DNA from: a virus
Virus record (IMG/VR): IMGVR_UViG_3300025096_000008
Coordinates: 23,183 to 87,182 of that record
Direction: 5' to 3' (one strand)
Length of the DNA: 64,000 nucleotides
Position numbers and translations under genes: made by a program. This document shows, one piece after another, positions 32,649-40,528 of this stretch. Positions within the stretch are counted from its first letter, which is position 1. Each line of letters opens with the position of its first letter. The notes under the pieces were generated by a model. The model was not told the origin of the DNA and did not search any database. It saw nothing but the letters and a program-made list of their open reading frames with translations.

Positions 32649-32839
32649 TTTATACCAGCCCCACTGAAGTGATTGTTGGACCGCTGTCCGCAGAGCTAGA
32701 CTTAATAGAAAATTGCTTTACTTTGCCAGGCAGGAAGATAAAAGATTTTAAGAGAGAGATACATCCCATGAGTGATATGGGCGACATGTTCAAGAAAGCG
32801 AATGAAGCAAGGCGAGCACAAGGAGGTATCGATGAATAG
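32621..32839 (+). CDS. Hypothetical protein
   Basis: 72 residues behind AAGGAG; no motif recognised. Confidence 0.6.
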   Translation: MSKKKREMVIYTSPTEVIVGPLSAELDLIENCFTLPGRKIKDFKREIHPMSDMGDMFKKANEARRAQGGIDE

Positions 32840-33059
32840 TGTTACTGTGGTATTAGAACATCCAGCCTATTCAGATCTGAGCTCTGTAATACTACAAGAG
32901 CATTTTGAGCTTAGATATTTAGCACTAAGGTGCTATCACGAATTATCAAACATATATACAGAAGGACACTATAGTGTGGTTATCACTGAAGACGGCAAGC
33001 AATTTAGTCTGGATTCACATAACGACATACTTTGCCGAATGAGAGAAGAGGTGAAATGA
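32832..33059 (+). CDS. Hypothetical protein
   Basis: 75 residues from ATG 32832, placed 6 bases after AAGGAGGT; no motif recognised. Confidence 0.6.
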   Translation: MNSVTVVLEHPAYSDLSSVILQEHFELRYLALRCYHELSNIYTEGHYSVVITEDGKQFSLDSHNDILCRMREEVK

Positions 33060-33099
33060 TTCAGCAATGGAGGGAATTATAAGATGGCAGGAATAGAAA

Positions 33100-33360
33100 A
33101 TGTATAATCTTTACACATGCAACTCTGAACTAATTTTACAAGAGCTTGGCAGTTCTATTGAGGCTATCGATAGGAAACTACGATTCGACAGAGACCCAGA
33201 ACTTATTGGGCAGCGAGAAGAATTGTATGATTTGAGAGAATGGGTTGAGTCGTACATGACACCTCGAAAGAGAGAGTCATCAAGTATGATCTATTATGAT
33301 GCCAGATATCACAAAACCTGGCGAGCATTAAATGGGAGGAAATCAGATGAAAATTTTTGA
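33100..33360 (+). CDS. Hypothetical helical protein
   Basis: 86 residues, mostly helical with many Glu and Arg. Overlaps the next gene by 14 bases. Confidence 0.55.
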   Translation: MYNLYTCNSELILQELGSSIEAIDRKLRFDRDPELIGQREELYDLREWVESYMTPRKRESSSMIYYDARYHKTWRALNGRKSDENF

Positions 33361-33601
33361 AAAAATGATCGGTATGAAAAAGAGATGTGAGGTGGGAATA
33401 TCAGTCCTTCTTCTTGCTGTTAGCCTTTTTTGTTTATTCATTTGTCTTGAGGGTGTGGCTATGATAGTCAGGCATGATGTCGCTACAGCGATAAATGTCC
33501 TTTTTCTAGGGCTATTGCTCTCGATAAATGGTGCAGCAGTGTTTTTCAATCTTACGAGGCTATCGAATGCCATCCGAGAGAGACTCAAGAGCTATGACTA
33601 G
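33347..33601 (+). CDS. Two-helix membrane protein
   Basis: 84 residues from ATG 33347 behind GGGAGGA; two hydrophobic helices at about 15-35 and 45-70, basic ends. Function unknown. Confidence 0.6.
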   Translation: MKIFEKMIGMKKRCEVGISVLLLAVSLFCLFICLEGVAMIVRHDVATAINVLFLGLLLSINGAAVFFNLTRLSNAIRERLKSYD

Positions 33602-33791
33602 TGGTGATTGGCACCCGGCAGTTGGCGATATGGTTCAAGTAACCCTCCAGAAGATTCCAAGTGTAGGAATGATCATTGACTTACGAGGTGAAGAGATCAT
33701 TGTGAAGGGTGCCTGGTGGCAAGAAGTTTTTAGGAAGGAAGAGGTGACTTACATCCACCCAGAATCTGAAAAGGGAGAAGAAGAATGTTGA
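33594..33791 (+). CDS. GDLV barrel family protein
   Basis: 65 residues from ATG 33594; AVGDMVQVTL, VGMIIDL and VKGAWWQEVF fit the family with M for L. Overlaps the preceding gene by 8 bases. Confidence 0.6.
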   Translation: MTSGDWHPAVGDMVQVTLQKIPSVGMIIDLRGEEIIVKGAWWQEVFRKEEVTYIHPESEKGEEEC

Positions 33792-34012
33792 AGAAATTAT
33801 TTACAAAACACCCAAACGAAGTTGGCGAAACTTACTGGCAGCACTTTCGAGTGGCTTCAAAAATATCGTGGAGAAGCTTTCTTGCTTCGACGACTCAATT
33901 GATTCATGCTATTTTTCCATTCTTCAAGCCTCCTCTCGGAACGGATGTGAATTCTATGAAAAATTTCCTCCAAGAAGTATCTCCTGATACTCGAAAAAAA
34001 AATAACCTATAA
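33785..34012 (+). CDS. DUF6356-like small protein
   Basis: 75 residues. HPNEVGETYWQHF, then an A-x-x-x-x-x-x-x-x-L-A-x-x-x-x-L-I-H-A-I-F-P-F-F segment, is the signature of DUF6356 proteins, small and possibly membrane-bound. Its last codons run through nine A before the stop, where a barrel gene begins in another frame. Confidence 0.65.
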   Translation: MLKKLFTKHPNEVGETYWQHFRVASKISWRSFLASTTQLIHAIFPFFKPPLGTDVNSMKNFLQEVSPDTRKKNNL

Positions 34013-34226
34013 GCGGGGCGACTTGGTTCAATACTGTCGGCTAACAGCCTACCCAAGAACGCCATGGGTAAAGGTGGGCATTGTGCTAGATAGCTTTGAT
34101 GGAATGTATTCGGAGATCGTAGAAGTCTATTGGTTCGAAGAGCAGAACATAGAGATCATTTCATCACCATGGCTTGAAAAAACAGCCGAAGTGCCTGATA
34201 TTGCTGATGAAAACATAAGTAGCTGA
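34002..34226 (+). CDS. GDLV barrel family protein without a standard start
   Basis: The frame reads YKRGDLVQYCRL, KVGIVLDS and EVYWFEEQ, so the family core is complete, but there is no ATG or GTG before GDLV. The first standard-like codon is TTG 34023, which would cut the core. ATA 34002, placed here as an approximate start, or slippage on the A run of the previous gene are alternatives. Confidence 0.5.
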   Translation: MTYKRGDLVQYCRLTAYPRTPWVKVGIVLDSFDGMYSEIVEVYWFEEQNIEIISSPWLEKTAEVPDIADENISS

Positions 34227-34307
34227 AAAGGTTATACTTTTTTTGGGACGAGATCTGGCTCTTGTAAGTGCCCGATATGTCTGTGTAAAAAAACTGTTAT
34301 TATGTTC

Positions 34308-34336
34308 TTGACAGAGTGATCTCTCTGTGTTACGAT
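34308..34336 (+). promoter_or_regulatory. Sigma70-like promoter with GATC repeat
   Basis: TTGACA (34308-34313), 17 bases containing GTGATCTC, TACGAT (34331-34336). The 35 bases after it contain GGGATCACC just before ATG 34371. From 34227 to 34307 nothing else is seen. Confidence 0.65.
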
Positions 34337-34370
34337 GGTCCTACAACATCAAGCGAAAGGGATCACCACT

Positions 34371-34655
34371 ATGTCACTCAAACTTACAACACTCGGATCA
34401 AACCAAACTGAGATCAAAACAAGCAAACACACTGTCCTGTTTTCATATGAAACCCCAGTAGTGGCTCATACTCACTATGGCAACGGGCATAAGCCTGTGG
34501 TGTTCATCACTAACGGAGCAAATGAGGAAGGCAAGAAGATCCGGACTCGAACCACCTACGGACACATCAATTCTTATGTGAAAGATCTGCCTTCCAACTG
34601 GGAAAGGTTCGATGTCGATCAGGAAGAACTAGAAAACATTTTGGCGAACGGATAA
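34371..34655 (+). CDS. Hypothetical protein (DUF8033-like)
   Basis: 94 residues from ATG 34371 behind GAAAGGGATC. A KLTTLGSNQTEI start, a VLFSYETPVVAH strand and T-T-Y-G-H-I-N-S-Y resemble a small phage family with T-S-K-H-I-N-x-Y-L at this place. Function unknown. Confidence 0.6.
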   Translation: MSLKLTTLGSNQTEIKTSKHTVLFSYETPVVAHTHYGNGHKPVVFITNGANEEGKKIRTRTTYGHINSYVKDLPSNWERFDVDQEELENILANG

Positions 34656-34661
34656 AGCACA

Positions 34662-34889
34662 ATGAAACTGAAACATATGAGCGGCAAGCTTAAGGCATTA
34701 GTTATTCTAGACTTCTTCTTCTGGACTCTCTTCATTCTCGTTTTATTGATAGGAATAAAGGGACTCCACCTCTCGGGCATCCTGGGAATTGATGTGGTCT
34801 GGTGGAACTGGCTAGTGCTTCCTCCATGTGGCGGAGCAACAACAACCTTAGCGGGATTATATCTCGCGAGAAAAGAAGGGATACGATGA
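34662..34889 (+). CDS. Two-helix membrane protein
   Basis: 75 residues with hydrophobic segments at about 11-32 and 45-68. Overlaps the next start. Confidence 0.55.
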   Translation: MKLKHMSGKLKALVILDFFFWTLFILVLLIGIKGLHLSGILGIDVVWWNWLVLPPCGGATTTLAGLYLARKEGIR

Positions 34890-35200
34890 TGAAACAGGAC
34901 TTCAAAAAAAAGCTAAAAGCACACGACTGGTATTATAGCTATAGTGATGATCACAATGTGTGGGAGCGAGGAAGGCGCCAGCTTCAGAACATTGTGGCAC
35001 TGTACGACAGCACCAACTGCCCTTTTGATCTTGTGGAGCTTCGAAGGTGGGCTACGGGCATGGTCATAGGTCCATTTGCTGAAGAAGGACCAGACGAGTG
35101 GTACCTTCAGCCTCGAAAGTATAAGTGTACTGCCTCTGTCAAGAAAGCAGAGCTACTTACCACCGAGAGGAACCAGGAGATCGAAGTATGGTTCGAATAA
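34886..35200 (+). CDS. Hypothetical protein
   Basis: 104 residues from ATG 34886 (ATG 34889 possible). Trp- and Tyr-rich, no recognised motif. Confidence 0.6.
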   Translation: MMKQDFKKKLKAHDWYYSYSDDHNVWERGRRQLQNIVALYDSTNCPFDLVELRRWATGMVIGPFAEEGPDEWYLQPRKYKCTASVKKAELLTTERNQEIEVWFE

Positions 35201-35832
35201 AGGACGACACCATTCCAGAGAGAATCAAAGAATGTCTGACCGTATTTGAGCGGCAAGGGAACTGGAACAGTATCAATATAGCCAAGTCGCTGCTAAGGCA
35301 ACATGCCCAAAAGGGCGAATTGAGCACCAAGCAGACTGCCATGGTTGAGATATGGGAAAGGGATTATACCCTCCCAGACGACAACTGGAAAGACGAATAT
35401 TCAGCTTCGGAACAAGAGAGGAAATTGTTTGAAAAGGCAGTTAGCTATTTTGATAGCACCAACTCGCTTTACTATTACAGGCAACGAATCGCCTACTGTA
35501 AAGACCGAGAGGGGTACATCCCAACCCGCCGAGACTTCAATAGGATGACCCAGAATAAGTATTTTGTTCGATGGCTGGAAGCTTCTGATGCAGAGCCCAA
35601 GTTTAGTCTGGGCGACTTGGTTGAGTCGCGCCAAGGCAGCGGCTCTCGTTGGAATCTAAGGGGGCTGCAATTTGTGATCACCAAAGTGATGGACGAGGTT
35701 GACCCTTGTAAAGGGGGAAGGTGGTATGCCGGGTATTCCATAACGGGAGAGGTGAAATACGGAAATCGGCTTTTCGAAAGCCGACGATTCACGAAGTTCA
35801 GAGAGAAAGAAGTAAAGACTTTTAGAAAGTGA
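35188..35832 (+). CDS. Hypothetical protein with C-terminal GDLV barrel
   Basis: 214 residues from ATG 35188 behind AGGAGATC. The first 135 residues are helical and unknown. From about 140, FSLGDLVESRQG, QFVITKV and RWYAGYSITGEVKYG follow the barrel family plan, so the module can be fused to a larger domain. Confidence 0.6.
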   Translation: MVRIKDDTIPERIKECLTVFERQGNWNSINIAKSLLRQHAQKGELSTKQTAMVEIWERDYTLPDDNWKDEYSASEQERKLFEKAVSYFDSTNSLYYYRQRIAYCKDREGYIPTRRDFNRMTQNKYFVRWLEASDAEPKFSLGDLVESRQGSGSRWNLRGLQFVITKVMDEVDPCKGGRWYAGYSITGEVKYGNRLFESRRFTKFREKEVKTFRK

Positions 35833-35838
35833 GATAAT

Positions 35839-36114
35839 ATGAAGCCGATAAAGAAAAGTAAACTAAAGAAATATAAGGGAAGAATCTTAGACCTCCACAA
35901 GGTTAGCCATGCTGATGTTCCGGAGGTGCTATCTGCCTTCCTGTACAAGAGCATAGACAAAAAAAGAATGCCTGTGGAAGTCATTACGGGCAACAGCAGT
36001 GCTATGAGGGATGTTGTGAATAGTGTGGTAGACTACATGGGCTTTATGTCTATTAGACAGCCAGCTACGGACGAGGCGGGCAAGCTTGTCATTGACATAG
36101 AAGAGCTGGACTGA
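35839..36114 (+). CDS. Smr-like domain protein
   Basis: 91 residues. LDLHKVSHADVPEVL is the L-D-L-H-G-x-x-x-x-E-A helix of Smr domains with K for G, and VEVITGNSSAMRDVV takes the place of the I-I-T-G-K-G loop. Smr domains of MutS2 cut or nick nucleic acid; the altered loop leaves activity uncertain. Confidence 0.6.
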   Translation: MKPIKKSKLKKYKGRILDLHKVSHADVPEVLSAFLYKSIDKKRMPVEVITGNSSAMRDVVNSVVDYMGFMSIRQPATDEAGKLVIDIEELD

Positions 36115-36194
36115 TGGTAGTAGAAACATTCGGAATCGTTTTCTTTGTAGGCTATCTGATTCTAGCAGGCTGTGTTGCCTACTATTTGTGGTAG
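36114..36194 (+). CDS. 26-residue membrane microprotein
   Basis: ATG 36114 overlaps the upstream stop (ATGA type); the frame is nearly one hydrophobic helix. No ribosome site apart from coupling. Confidence 0.45.
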   Translation: MVVETFGIVFFVGYLILAGCVAYYLW

Positions 36195-36224
36195 ATATAA
36201 ATCGGGGTTTTGCTGCTTGAAAGA

Positions 36225-36233
36225 CTATTTATA
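36225..36233 (+). promoter_or_regulatory. Candidate late-promoter motif CTATTTATA
   Basis: Four bases before ATG 36238, which has no ribosome site. A leaderless transcript is possible. Confidence 0.55.
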
Positions 36234-36237
36234 TATT

Positions 36238-36561
36238 ATGAGAATAATAATTGAAGGTAACGGCTCTTTATCAAAGCAGCAGTTACAGAAAATGTCTCCC
36301 GAGGAAGTGAAGGCTTACTTCTCGTCTATAGAATCAGAGGAAGAGCCCAGGGTAGGTCCACCGCTTAAAGGCTCTCCCGACTTCAAGAACTCCGGCAAAA
36401 CCGTCCCCAGCAATGAAGATGATCGTATCCGCCAAGCCGTCCAGTATGTACTCCAGGATCCATCCGTCATGGACATGATAAAGAAGCACCTTTCTGGTGT
36501 GGCTGGAGCATCCCCCTTGGAACCAACGAAGCCAGGCAGGAAGAAGCCTGCTAGCGAGTAA
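36238..36561 (+). CDS. Hypothetical protein, leaderless start
   Basis: 107 residues beginning MRIIIEGNGSLSKQQLQKMS; helix-rich with a Pro/Lys tail. It is directly behind a CTATTTATA motif and in front of the ART-like tagged protein, likely in one late operon. Confidence 0.6.
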   Translation: MRIIIEGNGSLSKQQLQKMSPEEVKAYFSSIESEEEPRVGPPLKGSPDFKNSGKTVPSNEDDRIRQAVQYVLQDPSVMDMIKKHLSGVAGASPLEPTKPGRKKPASE

Positions 36562-36566
36562 GAGCT

Positions 36567-37766
36567 ATGAAGCTATTGTTTGAGAACTGGCGAAGCCACC
36601 TAGAAGAAGGAATAAGCGATATCGTCTATCACGGCACCAGCCTAGGTAGACTATCGGATATCGCCAAAGGCAACCGACTTATGACATCTGGTGTCTTCGG
36701 TGCTGATGCTGAAGAGATCATCGGCAAGGGAAAGTTCTACTTTCTCTCTACGGCACGGTCCCCATCAGCCTTCAAGCATGGATATCCTTTGGTCAAGGAC
36801 GGCAAAACTCGTATCACTCTAGACGGCAAGAAGATCGGACAGAAGTATTCGGGTGGACCAATAGATTACTGGCGGGATCGAACTAAAGGCGGCAAGTCAG
36901 AGATGGAAGATAGGATCATAACAGACGATCCTTGGATAGAGAATGCTGCTGATTACATTACAGAGATAGTCGTCTACCTTCCGATCCTCAGAGGAAAGGC
37001 AACTGATTCAGACAGCATCCTAGGATCAATTGCATCGGACAAGCCGACAAAATATGAATACATTCCCAACCGAGATATTGGATTTGCCGATATCAAAGCT
37101 CTAAAAGAGGTAAGCGATTTTGCTCAATCCCACGGGATCCCTCTAAAGATAATACCGACAGAAGAAAAAGAAAGTGAGTTCTATATGAACAACCAGCCCT
37201 CAGCAGTATCCCACGACGAATTCGATAAAATGAGAAAAGAGTTAGACATAGACCCAGAGGAAAAAACACATCGTGGGAAGGAGCGAGATGCCTTCCACAT
37301 AAAGCTAAGGAATGCGTCATCCTATTCTCTTCTTCCTCCACTAATGGAACTGACCAAGATGCTGGATGCCGGCAACTTTAACTCATCCTCATCCGAGAAA
37401 TGGTTTCCAACGAAAGAGGACATGCTGGAGGTCAAAACAGATTTGTACGAGTGGTCCAAGAAGCCAGACTTTGAGGAGTATCCACTACCAGAGTATGATG
37501 AGCCCGAAAAGCGAGAGCTACGAAGGAAGTTCCTGGAAGGGCAAGTGATAGTTACCAAGGAAGACATCGATGATGTTGAGGAAAGGCTCACTCGGTTTAA
37601 AAACGAGGCAGCCAGTGTGTTCGGTACCGACTTTCTAAGTGCTAGGACAGATCCTCGCCGAAGACCCTTCATTCAATTCTTTACGAAATACATGAGAAGC
37701 AAAAAGCTTGAGAATGTCACTGAACTAGTCAAGCATCTAGAGCAAGAGCTCAGAAAAACTATTTAG
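36567..37766 (+). CDS. Tagged ADP-ribosyltransferase-like protein
   Basis: The 399-residue protein opens with MKLLFENWRSHLEE, a capsid-targeting-like peptide. IVYHGTSLGRLSDI (H22-G-T-S) and FYFLSTARSPSAFKHG are the strand-1 and strand-2 motifs of diphtheria-toxin-like ADP-ribosyltransferases; the last catalytic Glu is not clear, although several E lie near 140-175. T4 Alt, an injected ADP-ribosyltransferase, has the same plan of tag plus ART. The C-terminal 170 residues are helical and unknown. Confidence 0.6.
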   Translation: MKLLFENWRSHLEEGISDIVYHGTSLGRLSDIAKGNRLMTSGVFGADAEEIIGKGKFYFLSTARSPSAFKHGYPLVKDGKTRITLDGKKIGQKYSGGPIDYWRDRTKGGKSEMEDRIITDDPWIENAADYITEIVVYLPILRGKATDSDSILGSIASDKPTKYEYIPNRDIGFADIKALKEVSDFAQSHGIPLKIIPTEEKESEFYMNNQPSAVSHDEFDKMRKELDIDPEEKTHRGKERDAFHIKLRNASSYSLLPPLMELTKMLDAGNFNSSSSEKWFPTKEDMLEVKTDLYEWSKKPDFEEYPLPEYDEPEKRELRRKFLEGQVIVTKEDIDDVEERLTRFKNEAASVFGTDFLSARTDPRRRPFIQFFTKYMRSKKLENVTELVKHLEQELRKTI

Positions 37767-37776
37767 GGGGAGCAAG

Positions 37777-37968
37777 ATGAAGGTGGACCTAAAAACACTA
37801 GCAACCATCCTAGGTTTGATAGCCCTAGTCGGCGGCTCTGTCGCTCACTTTGGAGGCTTCTATTACACCACCCAGCTAAGACTGGAAAGCCTAGAAGAGA
37901 AAACATCTAAGCTAGAAAAGAAGATCCAGAAGCAGGATCGGAAAAAGAACAAAGGGAAGAACAAATGA
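37777..37968 (+). CDS. Small membrane-anchored coiled coil
   Basis: 63 residues behind GGGGGAG; one membrane helix (ILGLIALVGGSVAHFGGF) and a Lys-rich coiled coil. Overlaps the lipoprotein start by 4 bases. Together they have the layout of an inner and outer spanin, but this is not near the endopeptidase. Confidence 0.6.
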   Translation: MKVDLKTLATILGLIALVGGSVAHFGGFYYTTQLRLESLEEKTSKLEKKIQKQDRKKNKGKNK

Positions 37969-38558
37969 AAAACTTACTTACACTGATCGTATCACTATCA
38001 TTCCTCTCCGGATGTATGCTAGAGAGGCAATACGATGTAGTATCAGAGCAATCTATGGTAGCAAGCGGAGGCGACTACTATGACTTCCTTTCTAACTCCA
38101 GCGATACTTTTGTTGATATTGTGGGCAGCAGTCTCCACGGTGTGGTGGGGCAGGTAGAGGATATAGAGACAGACCTCAGCTCTGTCTCTGGCTTCGACGA
38201 AGGAGACCATACTTATGTCGAGGTATTGATGACTGGTGTCCACGGATCCGCCATGGTCGCCTTTACTTTCTATGGAGGCATCACCCACCCAGATGTGGCA
38301 CCAGGACATGTCCATCGATTCGTGCCTTCTTCTGCCGAGAGATATAAAGATGATTTGCATGTAGAGGCTATTGTTTGTTCGGGAGCATTCCCTCACGAGT
38401 GGTCGTATGACGACATAGTGAACATAGTTGGTATCGAAGTAGAGCAACTCGTGGTGCCCAACGACGAACCACCAGCAGTTCGAATCAATTTTACCACAAC
38501 GACTGAAGGCGACATTGTTACAGGTCATCTCGATGTTGTCGCCACCTCACAAGAATAG
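37965..38558 (+). CDS. Lipoprotein, unknown function
   Basis: 197 residues; signal MKNLLTLIVSLSFLSGC with C17 lipidated. The mature part is acidic and His-rich in places (PDVAPGHVHRF). It is coupled to the membrane coiled-coil gene. No family recognised. Confidence 0.65.
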   Translation: MKNLLTLIVSLSFLSGCMLERQYDVVSEQSMVASGGDYYDFLSNSSDTFVDIVGSSLHGVVGQVEDIETDLSSVSGFDEGDHTYVEVLMTGVHGSAMVAFTFYGGITHPDVAPGHVHRFVPSSAERYKDDLHVEAIVCSGAFPHEWSYDDIVNIVGIEVEQLVVPNDEPPAVRINFTTTTEGDIVTGHLDVVATSQE

Positions 38559-38573
38559 AAAGGGGTCGTTCCT

Positions 38574-39470
38574 ATGTCTATCGAAGAATACAGAAATAGC
38601 AATAGAATAGAGCAACTTTACCACAAGGGGCAGAAAAACATCTGGGATGGTAGAGAATATCTCCAGGCATGTATCGAAAAGAACAACGGAATAAGCCTTA
38701 CCCCAGAGAAAAAGAATGCCCTTGGAAACATTTTTAGCACCATCTTGTGGGGCGAACTGGCAGCCTGGAAGATATCTTCCATCCTGGCAGCCCGGCTCGA
38801 AGACGAGCCAGCCAGGATGGCAGCGACATCACAAGCACATGACGAAGCCAGACACTTTTATGTGATGAGAGACTACCTCCGTTTCCTAGGAATAGAGACA
38901 GCCGATGTCCAAGGAATGAAGAGTCACTCCCAAGACTTTCTCCAGTCGATAATGGAAGCAGACACGACACCCAAAATGATACTAGGTATGCAAATGATGG
39001 TTGAGCCGATGGCTCTTACTCTGTTCAAGGTAGTGAGAGAGAGGAACATCGAGCCTGTGCTATCGGACTTGCTTCTGATGTATGAAAAGGACGAGGCAAG
39101 ACATGTGGCACTCGGAACATTATACCTTCCCAAGATGATGTCTGAAATGGGACCAATAGCCAAGGCAGATCTGCTCGTATGGCAATTCTTTAGGTATATG
39201 AAGCAGTTCGAGATGCTAAAGGAGCTAAAAGACGACTTCAGAGCTCTTGACACCCCTCCCAGAGAAGTCTTCCTTCTCGCCCGTAAGAAGCAAGCCAAGA
39301 CTATGGAGCTCCTCTCAGAGGAGATGGGAGAGCGCTACCCGCTGATGGATACGATGCTGAAATTCATCGATTTCCGTAACGAGATAGACTTTCCAGAAGA
39401 AGAGTCGAAATACCTAGATAGACTTCGAGCAGCGGCTCGGAAGACATACCTCAAACAACCATCCAAATAA
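38574..39470 (+). CDS. Ferritin-like di-iron protein
   Basis: The 298-residue protein has the four-helix di-iron pattern: E in WGELAAW, E-A-R-H in HDEARHFYV, E in MVEPMAL and E-A-R-H in EKDEARHVAL. These are two E-x-x-H sites each with a partner Glu, as in ferritin-like oxygenases and R2 proteins. It is not a partner for the class II reductase, which needs none. It could oxidise a small molecule, bind iron or remove oxygen species. Start follows AAAGGGG. Confidence 0.75.
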   Translation: MSIEEYRNSNRIEQLYHKGQKNIWDGREYLQACIEKNNGISLTPEKKNALGNIFSTILWGELAAWKISSILAARLEDEPARMAATSQAHDEARHFYVMRDYLRFLGIETADVQGMKSHSQDFLQSIMEADTTPKMILGMQMMVEPMALTLFKVVRERNIEPVLSDLLLMYEKDEARHVALGTLYLPKMMSEMGPIAKADLLVWQFFRYMKQFEMLKELKDDFRALDTPPREVFLLARKKQAKTMELLSEEMGERYPLMDTMLKFIDFRNEIDFPEEESKYLDRLRAAARKTYLKQPSK

Positions 39471-39484
39471 AACGAAAATACTGC

Positions 39485-39513
39485 TTGACATAGTGAAAAT
39501 GATCTGCTATAAT
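39485..39513 (+). promoter_or_regulatory. Sigma70-like promoter with GATC
   Basis: TTGACA (39485-39490), 17 bases ending AATGATCTGC, TATAAT (39508-39513). It drives the nuclease-like gene at 39569. Confidence 0.8.
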
Positions 39514-39568
39514 GGCTTATGAGACTTGGTTAGCTAATTGAGTACCACTCAAAGAAAGGGCAAAGAAG

Positions 39569-40420
39569 ATGGGATACAATACTACGGGAGAGAGTCACAC
39601 TAATGGTATTAGTGGAGAAAAGCTGGTATTAAAGTTGATTCGCGAAAACCGAGATCTTCAACTTGATCTGGATCCAGGCAGCACGTCAAAGACAAAAATA
39701 TGTGAACTTGGAGGCACCAAGCAAACTGCCGATCTGGGATATGGTGAATCTCGAATTACCGTCAAGTCTAAGAAGGACAAAAAAAGCGGCACTACAGACT
39801 GGCTAAATACTAGCAGGGTGGGCGATCACCTCCCGAACACCATCGAGCTCTTAGCCTTGCAGGAAACAATCAAAAGCCTCAAAGGCAGCTTTGATTCTAG
39901 AACAAAAAGAGATTCACCCGAAGGAAAAGAAGCATGTGCCTCCGCTAAGAAAATGATAGAAGAAGATACCGATTCAGTCTTAGAATCTTTCCCCGAGTCA
40001 TCACTCCGAGATTTTATCAAGCAGGTATACGAAAAACAAATCGAACAGCTTCACGTTATATACAACCTGGCTTATGACTCTAAGGTTTTGCTTTTCCATG
40101 GTAGTAGCCACCCAATCGGAAGGTACATATCCGATGGCGGCTGCTTTTTTCTAAAGAATACAAAGCGAAACGGAGACATATCGAATTCTCGAAAGATAAT
40201 GTATAAAAAAGATAATCTTTCAGAAGAACAATATACGGGGTGGCGATTACGCATGGTACTAAATAACGGGACAGGAGCATTGCTAGCAGGAAAGCACTGG
40301 TCATCAAATCCAAGTTCCGTACTCACTTTAAAGATTCAGGAAGAGGGCTTCTCTAACATGGTAGCCCAATTGAAAGAAAGAAATTGTCTTAAGGAATATT
40401 CCCATTGTGAGGAGTATTGA
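39569..40420 (+). CDS. Restriction-endonuclease-like protein
   Basis: The 283-residue protein has NGISGEKLVLKLI (E17), then TADLGYG (D55) and SRITVKSKK (T64-V-K66), the order of a PD-(D/E)XK core with Thr in place of the last acid. It stands at the head of a cluster with a DUF262-like gene and a DNA methyltransferase, which supports a restriction role. The family is not recognised, and the 135 C-terminal residues contain no known domain. Confidence 0.5.
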   Translation: MGYNTTGESHTNGISGEKLVLKLIRENRDLQLDLDPGSTSKTKICELGGTKQTADLGYGESRITVKSKKDKKSGTTDWLNTSRVGDHLPNTIELLALQETIKSLKGSFDSRTKRDSPEGKEACASAKKMIEEDTDSVLESFPESSLRDFIKQVYEKQIEQLHVIYNLAYDSKVLLFHGSSHPIGRYISDGGCFFLKNTKRNGDISNSRKIMYKKDNLSEEQYTGWRLRMVLNNGTGALLAGKHWSSNPSSVLTLKIQEEGFSNMVAQLKERNCLKEYSHCEEY

Positions 40421-40443
40421 CTTAAGTTGTCATTGTGAGGAGA
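40403..40443 (+). repeat. Direct repeat CATTGTGAGGAG in cassette
   Basis: Two 12-base copies, at 40404 and 40431, straddle the end of the nuclease-like gene; two shorter GCATTGAG copies follow (40474, 40500). They could be operator sites for the next gene. Confidence 0.45.
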
Positions 40444-40528
40444 CTCTCTTCATGGCGACAATATGTGTGAGCATTGAGCTCATCACTTATAACCGTAGGC
40501 ATTGAGTCCTACAAAGAAGGAAAATAAC

